Origin: Simkania negevensis
GTDB lineage: Bacteria > Chlamydiota > Chlamydiia > Chlamydiales > JAFITR01
DNA: 19,026 bases
Assembly (NCBI GenBank): GCA_017116025.1
Contig: JAFITR010000010.1
Span: 1-19,026 of the forward strand
Reading direction: 5' to 3'
Shown piece after piece: positions 13,567 through 19,026 of the stretch. The translations under genes were made by a program, and so were the position numbers. The notes beneath the pieces were generated by a model. That model ran no database searches and was not told the DNA's origin. It saw nothing but the letters and a program-made list of their open reading frames with translations. Numbering within the stretch: the stretch's first letter is position 1; every line of letters begins with the position of its first letter.

Positions 13567-16500
13567 TTAAATAGATTTTAGTTGCAGGGTGTGAGAAGGC
13601 TCCTCTCGATGGGCAAATTTTAGCATGAGTTGCTCCATTAGCTGGTTGGGAACTTTGGATTCTTCTATAAGATCATGATGGTGCTGTTCTTTTTCAGCGG
13701 ATGTGCAGTAGGCTTGTTGCGCTTCTTCTCGTCTATTGACTAAACCTTGAACTACCTGCTTTAGCGCCTCCCTCTTGTCTTGTCCTTCATACGATGGAAT
13801 CTTATCGGTCGCTTGCAAAAGTAGCTCCTTGGCAAACAGCCAAACTTGATAGAGCAGCTCTGTGCGAGTTTGATGGCGCCATTTCTCTCTGTTTGGTTGG
13901 TAGAGTGAACATGGGAGCCTAACGTCTTTTTTTCCGTTGTCGATAATTGCTTGCAATAGAGCCGTTGTGAAGCTTATCTTGATGATGTCAGAAGAATTTT
14001 CGTCTATAACAGCTTTAATGGTTTGAAATAGGTCGGCAGCAGTCTTTGTAGAATCCTTTCCAACGCCTTGAAATAGCGCAGCACCTTCATCTGTAAAACC
14101 CTCTGAATGAATGCCATTGAGATAAAAAAGTTCCGCTATCCAAGCCAGGGTCTCGGTGGCGTCATCCATTTGATCCTTGCTAGGAGGGCGCAAAAGAGGC
14201 TGCGAAGATTCTTTGGCTAAAAAATCTAGATGGGCACTAAGCAGGGCGCGAATAAAAATCTTTGTCGATATCGGGGTTGCAATGTTGTGAGCGATGATAT
14301 ATCGGATTATACCACTGAAATTAGTTGATAATTTGATCGGCTCACTCTCCTCAGCATTGGAGTCATTTGCCTCTTCTTGAAGAGATCGTTCCACAACATC
14401 AAATACAAGCTGCCGAAACTGCTTTGTTAAAAAATGTTCGACGGCCTCTTTGTTGATCGCCTGGATGTCTAGCTGTAACTCCCTCTTTTTCATATACTTG
14501 GGAAGGATCCATACATAAGACTCATGACAGAGATTGGTCAAAAGAAAGAAATATTCTTTTATGGTGTAGTGAGCAATAGATTTTTTGAAGTTTTCGGTCA
14601 GCGTTGTTAACTGTTCTGTATTGTTTAAAGAAAAGAAAAATAGTTTTGCTAAGAAGCGGCCTCGTCCTAGTGTCTCTAAAAAAGTTGACGTGGGAGTCTT
14701 CTCTTGGCTATGAGATGGCAATTGTTCTATATATTTGTGAGCAAATGAAAAGAGGCTGTCTTGACCCCCATGGAGAAAAAGATACTTTCCAATCCATGTA
14801 GTTATAAGTACACGCATGTTCTCTAATGTTAGGGCCCAATGGTACAAGAATGTTTTTGCTGGATTGCTTTCAGAAGAGGTGTCTGAAAAAGAAATGAGGG
14901 AGTCTAGAAAGTTCTGATCCTCTCCTGATTGTATAATCAAATTTACACACTTTGTATCCGAAGAGGCAAATGATTCCACTATTTTGAGTATTTTGTCATG
15001 GTGGGAATCAGATATTTGTACAATGTGTTTGAATAGAGCAAAAAAGTCGATACTTTCTTCGAAAGAGTTTAACAAATGCTTAAAGAAGAGAAGTGATTGT
15101 CTTTGTGGCATTCTGTTTAGTTGCTCTTCATGTTTTTGGAAAAAGAAAAGAGCCATATCCAGAAAAATAGGAATGGATTTTGAATTTAATAGATCGTTAG
15201 AGCGCGGAACAGTTGTTGAATGTTTCAAAGAAGCGCGAATAAAATGTGCAATGGGTCCGATGCTCATCCAGCAGGAGCTTTTTGAAGTTGGCGGATGGTT
15301 TGGGAAAGAGAAAATTAACGCTTGGACAAATTGGCAAAAAATAGGATTTTGAGGAAGCCCTCTTTCTGGTTTTATCGATTGACAATACAACGAAATAAAT
15401 AGGCAGGTGGTGCAGTCGTGAAGCCTAGGTGTCCATACGTCGTTTGTCTTAGATGGCAGAAGCTTCTCTATTACTGTTATAAAATCGAGGCTTTTTAAGA
15501 ATGTGTGGGAGCAAAGATCCTGAAAGTCTGTAGGATCTCCATGATCTGCGTGAGCTTTAATGGAATAGAAGACGTCGTCTAACTGCTGTCGTAGTTTATC
15601 AAAAGATTGACGTAGAGCAGCAATCTTTTGTGCAGTGAAAGCTTCTGGGGAGAGCTCTACTTGTTGTTTAATAGCAATTGTCGCTCGGAGAAATTGTATA
15701 AAAAACTCAGGAGGTGTTGGGGTCCGACTGGCGATATGTTTACTGATTTCTCGGAAAGCGTTTAGCTTTACTGTTGTGAAGGGCAGGTTAATTGAAGAGT
15801 TGCAGAATCTATGGGCGAATCCTTCCCACTCACTATCCAGGTGTCTGTTTGTAGTCGTCTTATTCCCTGTCGTCTTTGTCTTGTGAGCTGCTAGGGCAGT
15901 TAACAGTCTATCGAGTAGTGAATCTATTGATTTTTTTGAACACTCTTGATGGCGTAGCACGACGAGGTAGAGGCAATGCAAACACTTCCCTTCTTGCTTT
16001 GTTGCTATATTGGGAAATGCGACAGAGCTTAACCAGGTGGTAATCTGATCGAGTTCATCTTTCGAACAGGAATCTTGGGCAAGCCTTCTTTCAACGTGGT
16101 CAAACAGCTCGTCGATAATAAGTTTGTGGTCATTGGAAAGAGAGTGATCTCTGGGGCAGGCTCGTAGCCAGGCGAATGGGAAAGGGCTGTTTTCCTGTTC
16201 AACCACAATCTTTATCAGCAAGAAATATTCTTCAGGTGAAAGGCCTTCTGGGATAGTTGTGTAGTTAGTTAGCTTCTTCTCTACGGCTTGTTTTAGTAGA
16301 CTTTTTGTCTCGTCTACTTCGTTTTTTTCGCCGCTGCTGTCCGTTTTGGAAGAAGGTGTTGGTTGGGAGCGAGCCGGTTGCGAAGAGGAAGGGGGAGCTT
16401 TCGTTATTTGTAGGGCTGTAGAATGGGTTAAAACAGATGCTAGTGCCTTGAGATGGAGTAGGTTGGTGGTGTTCAGTTCAGCAATACGTGCGCAAATGTT

Positions 16501-18846
16501 TTCGGAGGAAAATTGCGCTAACTCAAGAGGGTTGAATAACGCAATTGTCTCCCAATCGGCAAGAAGAGCAACTGTTTCTTCTTTAAAATGAGAAATACGC
16601 TTGGCAAGAGGAGTTAGATCGTGAATCTCTTTTACAAGCGCTTTGGGGAGGGGTCCAAGCTCGTGGCGAAGTAACGGAGGAAAAATCGTAGAGAGGCATT
16701 TAGAGGACAACTCTATATACTTTGCGCGGAACTCTTCGGAGATGCCTAGATCAAAAGCTTGTATTAGCGAGGCTGCCAACTCTTCTTTATTGATGAGGAA
16801 GGGTTTTTTGCTAAAGATGTCCAAAAGAAAGGTGTAATCAGAGAGTTCTAGTGGGTTTGTTGTCATGACTAAAGAAGCGATGATCTTGATCTCATCGGAA
16901 GTGACACCGAGTTGCTTTAAACCGGTGAAGCCCTCCCTTGTTAGCTGCAGAAGCTTTTGCTTGTTTTTCCCCTTGGTGATAGAAAGGAGTTTTGCTAGAG
17001 ATCGTATGCCACATTTATGCGGATCATGTGTCCAATAACATTGTTCACCATTTTTGGTATTGGCGTCCTCTTTCGTTTCACTCTTTTCAGAAGAGAGCTG
17101 TTGATGCTTTTCAAAGGCAAAGAGCATACTAACGAGTGGTTTATACTCATGTGGCAGGTGGGCTATGATTTGTTCCCATGCTTCTTTAATCTGTGTGATC
17201 TGCTGATATTGGCGCTCGTTATACTGAGCGGTGGCGTCCGAAAAAAGGAACTTTGCAGACTCGAACGTGAGAGCAAGAAACGTTGCTGTTTGCTCGGGTT
17301 TTGCTAATTGTCCAACATAGTTGAGAATGTTGAGGTAGAAGAGATTCTGTTGGAAATTTTTCTCATTTACAATGCGCTTCAATAGTACGGCAATCAGTTT
17401 GTCGGCGGTGGATTTGTCGCCGTTGGGAAGAGGTTGATCCTTTGGACAGGCCTCTAGCCAGGCGAGTAGTGAAGAAGGGCTATCTTCCCCTTCAAGCAGA
17501 CTCTCTGTCAATAATAGATATTCTTCAGGTGAAAGGTTTTTTGGGATGATTTTACAGTTAACTAATTTCTGCCCGATCGCTTGTTCTAATAGGGCGTCTT
17601 CTTCTTGCTCTTTGCTTTTTTTGCTGCTGTCACTCACTTCAGAAGGCCTTGATTGTGAACGGGCAGGTCGTGAAGAGGAAGAAGGGGTGGTTTTCGTTGT
17701 TTGTTTGTCTTGAATATATTTTAAAACAGATGCCAGCGCCTTGTAGTGGAGCAGGTTAGATACGTTCAGATCACTAATGCGTTTGCGGATCTCTTCGGAA
17801 GAGTATAGCTCCAGCTCAAGGGGATCTAATAACGTGATTGCTTTCCAATCGGCAAGAAGAGAAAGTGTATTGCCATCCAACTCTTCTATTTGGGAGAGGC
17901 GGACGACAATAGGGCCCGCATAGTCAATCTCTTTTGCAAGCTTTTTAGGGAGGAGGCCATGCTTGTGATGGCGCAGTCGGGAATGAATCGAAGAGAGCCA
18001 TGCAGAGGACAACTTTATATATTTTGCGCGGAGATTGTCGGGAAGGCCTTGGTCAAAAGCTGCTGTTAGCCAAGCCGACAGCTCTTCTTTATTGAGGAGG
18101 GAGGGCGTTGTGCTGAAGATGTCCAAAAGGAAAGTGTAATCAGAAGATTCTTGTACGTTTGTTGTCATGACTAAAGACGCGATGATCTTGATCTCATCGG
18201 AACGAACACCGAGCTGTTTCAAACTGGTGAAGCCCTTCTTCGTTAAGCGCAGAAGCCCTTCCTTGTTTTCCTCCTTGTTGATACAAAATCTGACTAAGGA
18301 TTGTATCTCACACCTGTGGTGGTCATGTTTCCACTGTTGTCCACCGTTTTGAGTAGTTGTCTCCTTCTTAGCTCCATTTTTTTTTGGTGCCGTCTGGTGA
18401 TGCTCTTCGAAGGCAAAGAGGAGATCAACCGGCGACTGAGAGTTGTTTGCCGGCTGGCCCATGATTCGTTTCCATACTCGGTTAATCTGTATGATCTTTG
18501 TACGCTCGTGCTGGCTATACAGAGGAGGGGCATTCGAAAAAAGACGCCTTACCGATCCAAACATGATGGAGAAACACATTGCTGGTCGGAGGGATGTTGC
18601 TGACTGCTCAACATGATTGAGCGTGTCGTGGTAGTGTGTCAGTTTTTCCGGCCACGTTGTAGGTTTTGCAGTGCTGTCGACAGATCTTTTGTTTAGCAGG
18701 CGAGATATCGCCACAGTAGAGAGATGTGCCGTTTCAGATGTTGAATCTGCTTGATTCGGTTGGACAACGGCAGGAGGAAGAGCGGCCGTTTCGCTTTGAG
18801 ATGTGTCGCCCGAGTTCGGAAATGGGCCGCATGCTTTTAAATCCAT
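13567..18846 (-). CDS. Giant modular repeat protein A (1759 aa), paralogue of giant B, unknown function
   Basis: No family recognised. It has a Ser/Thr/Pro/Ala-rich N-terminus (1-about 60), a short stretch TWPEKLTHYHDTL similar to TWSKKLIDYFIQ in giant B, one N-terminally truncated module (about 82-437), one complete module (438-868) and a C-terminal region (869-1759) paralogous to B 1506-2402. Shared C-terminal landmarks include KLNAF, WxPR...DC-TCLF, FVQALI-SFP, DLL-S and E-F-FF-N--HE--VW--P-YM. Low-complexity linkers (SSSSRPARSQSRPSE, SSSQPARSQPTPSSK) precede each LSPEEY segment. No signal peptide or membrane helix is evident; the protein is probably helical throughout, by inference. AGAAAG lies a few nt before the ATG at 18846, and the start region matches that of giant B. 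It is the first gene of the leftward cluster. Amino-terminal modules in A resemble each other more than those in B. Confidence 0.9.
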   Translation of the reverse strand: MDLKACGPFPNSGDTSQSETAALPPAVVQPNQADSTSETAHLSTVAISRLLNKRSVDSTAKPTTWPEKLTHYHDTLNHVEQSATSLRPAMCFSIMFGSVRRLFSNAPPLYSQHERTKIIQINRVWKRIMGQPANNSQSPVDLLFAFEEHHQTAPKKNGAKKETTTQNGGQQWKHDHHRCEIQSLVRFCINKEENKEGLLRLTKKGFTSLKQLGVRSDEIKIIASLVMTTNVQESSDYTFLLDIFSTTPSLLNKEELSAWLTAAFDQGLPDNLRAKYIKLSSAWLSSIHSRLRHHKHGLLPKKLAKEIDYAGPIVVRLSQIEELDGNTLSLLADWKAITLLDPLELELYSSEEIRKRISDLNVSNLLHYKALASVLKYIQDKQTTKTTPSSSSRPARSQSRPSEVSDSSKKSKEQEEDALLEQAIGQKLVNCKIIPKNLSPEEYLLLTESLLEGEDSPSSLLAWLEACPKDQPLPNGDKSTADKLIAVLLKRIVNEKNFQQNLFYLNILNYVGQLAKPEQTATFLALTFESAKFLFSDATAQYNERQYQQITQIKEAWEQIIAHLPHEYKPLVSMLFAFEKHQQLSSEKSETKEDANTKNGEQCYWTHDPHKCGIRSLAKLLSITKGKNKQKLLQLTREGFTGLKQLGVTSDEIKIIASLVMTTNPLELSDYTFLLDIFSKKPFLINKEELAASLIQAFDLGISEEFRAKYIELSSKCLSTIFPPLLRHELGPLPKALVKEIHDLTPLAKRISHFKEETVALLADWETIALFNPLELAQFSSENICARIAELNTTNLLHLKALASVLTHSTALQITKAPPSSSQPARSQPTPSSKTDSSGEKNEVDETKSLLKQAVEKKLTNYTTIPEGLSPEEYFLLIKIVVEQENSPFPFAWLRACPRDHSLSNDHKLIIDELFDHVERRLAQDSCSKDELDQITTWLSSVAFPNIATKQEGKCLHCLYLVVLRHQECSKKSIDSLLDRLLTALAAHKTKTTGNKTTTNRHLDSEWEGFAHRFCNSSINLPFTTVKLNAFREISKHIASRTPTPPEFFIQFLRATIAIKQQVELSPEAFTAQKIAALRQSFDKLRQQLDDVFYSIKAHADHGDPTDFQDLCSHTFLKSLDFITVIEKLLPSKTNDVWTPRLHDCTTCLFISLYCQSIKPERGLPQNPIFCQFVQALIFSFPNHPPTSKSSCWMSIGPIAHFIRASLKHSTTVPRSNDLLNSKSIPIFLDMALFFFQKHEEQLNRMPQRQSLLFFKHLLNSFEESIDFFALFKHIVQISDSHHDKILKIVESFASSDTKCVNLIIQSGEDQNFLDSLISFSDTSSESNPAKTFLYHWALTLENMRVLITTWIGKYLFLHGGQDSLFSFAHKYIEQLPSHSQEKTPTSTFLETLGRGRFLAKLFFFSLNNTEQLTTLTENFKKSIAHYTIKEYFFLLTNLCHESYVWILPKYMKKRELQLDIQAINKEAVEHFLTKQFRQLVFDVVERSLQEEANDSNAEESEPIKLSTNFSGIIRYIIAHNIATPISTKIFIRALLSAHLDFLAKESSQPLLRPPSKDQMDDATETLAWIAELFYLNGIHSEGFTDEGAALFQGVGKDSTKTAADLFQTIKAVIDENSSDIIKISFTTALLQAIIDNGKKDVRLPCSLYQPNREKWRHQTRTELLYQVWLFAKELLLQATDKIPSYEGQDKREALKQVVQGLVNRREEAQQAYCTSAEKEQHHHDLIEESKVPNQLMEQLMLKFAHREEPSHTLQLKSI
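16243..17535 (-). repeat. giant A module 2 (residues 438-868)
   Basis: A complete module of 431 residues starting LSPEEYLLLTE. It shows LLAWLEACPKDQPLPN, LFYLNILNYVGQ, YWTHDPHKCGIRSL, GVTSDEIKIIASLVMTTN, SDYTFLLDIFS and LLHLKALASVL. It is longer than the B modules because of longer low-complexity linkers. Confidence 0.9.
17536..18603 (-). repeat. giant A module 1, N-terminally truncated (residues about 82-437)
   Basis: It lacks the LSPEEY...AWLEACP part and enters the module at SLRPAMCFSIMFGSVRRLF, equivalent to ATFLALTFESAKFLF in module 2. From QWKHDHHRCEIQSL onwards it parallels module 2 closely, including GVRSDEIKIIASLVMTTN and SDYTFLLDIFS. The two are also clearly similar at DNA level around 16819-16960 and 18119-18260. 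Confidence 0.88.
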
Positions 18847-18873
18847 GGAGACTTTCTGTTTCTTTGCTGATAA

Positions 18874-18879
18874 ATCATA
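18874..18879 (-). promoter_or_regulatory. possible -10 box of the giant A operon
   Basis: TATGAT on the minus strand lies 27 nt before the giant A ATG. No recognisable -35 hexamer occurs at 17-18 bp further upstream, though a T-rich run does. Weak call. The region 18847-19026 contains no convincing gene. Confidence 0.2.
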
Positions 18880-18977
18880 AGAATCCTATCAAAAAAGAGA
18901 CTATTAGTCACGGGCAAAACCGGAAAAATGGTCACAGGGGTGGCTTTGTGGCACAATTCACCGAGGGATGTAAGATA

Positions 18978-19004
18978 GGGACAACAGGGACAGGAGGGAC
19001 AACA
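18978..19004 (+). repeat. triple 9-bp GGGACA direct repeat
   Basis: Three consecutive units read GGGACAACA, GGGACAGGA, GGGACAACA. They lie 132 nt upstream of the giant A start. The unit length equals that of the CACAGAG triplet at 4777-4803, but the sequence differs. Confidence 0.8.
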
Positions 19005-19026
19005 AAGATTGCCATCTTTTTTTATG

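Overview
The window looks like chromosome of a member of the Chlamydiae, most likely one of the amoeba-associated 'environmental' lineages rather than Chlamydia itself. This rests on the chlamydial flavour of IF3, PheS and the Mn-type superoxide dismutase, the moderate GC content, and two very large repeat-built proteins with no match to anything I recognise. The lineage call is an inference from remembered sequences, not a search result.

Left part (1-4666, + strand): a tRNA-Val(GAC), then a compact translation cluster in the classical bacterial order thrS-infC-rpmI-rplT-pheS, followed 14 nt later by a manganese-type superoxide dismutase. The gene in the thrS position is an intact 479-codon ORF. 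It aligns along ThrRS but has lost the TGS domain, most of the anticodon-binding domain, the editing-site residues, two of three zinc ligands and the motif 2 arginine. It is probably a repurposed remnant. pheT is not next to pheS. Several junctions suggest translational coupling: a 13-codon leader overlaps the thrS-like GTG start, the thrS-like stop overlaps the infC TTG start, and a possible 46-codon small ORF ends at the rpmI ribosome-binding site.

Middle (4667-5062): a gene-free stretch between convergent operons. It is filled by an interspersed repeat in three copies. Two copies of about 90 bp form a large inverted repeat, and a third, shorter copy lies between them, next to a triple 9-bp CACAGAG repeat.

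Right part (5063-18846, - strand): four genes read right to left, in transcription order giant protein A (1759 aa), giant protein B (2402 aa), truA and an MTH1-like NUDIX hydrolase, with gaps of only 16, 8 and 35 nt. The two giants are paralogues. Each has a low-complexity N-terminus, a tandem array of about 395-430-residue probably helical modules (roughly 1.8 in A, 3 in B) and a shared C-terminal region of about 890 residues. I do not recognise the family. No signal peptide or convincing membrane segment is visible. The disordered Ser/Thr-rich N-termini and a perfect SH3-ligand-like motif in B make secreted host-interacting proteins one hypothesis. These two genes are the most likely undescribed system in the window.

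The last 180 bases (18847-19026) lie upstream of giant A and hold its leader/promoter region and another triple 9-bp repeat. I see no gene there.
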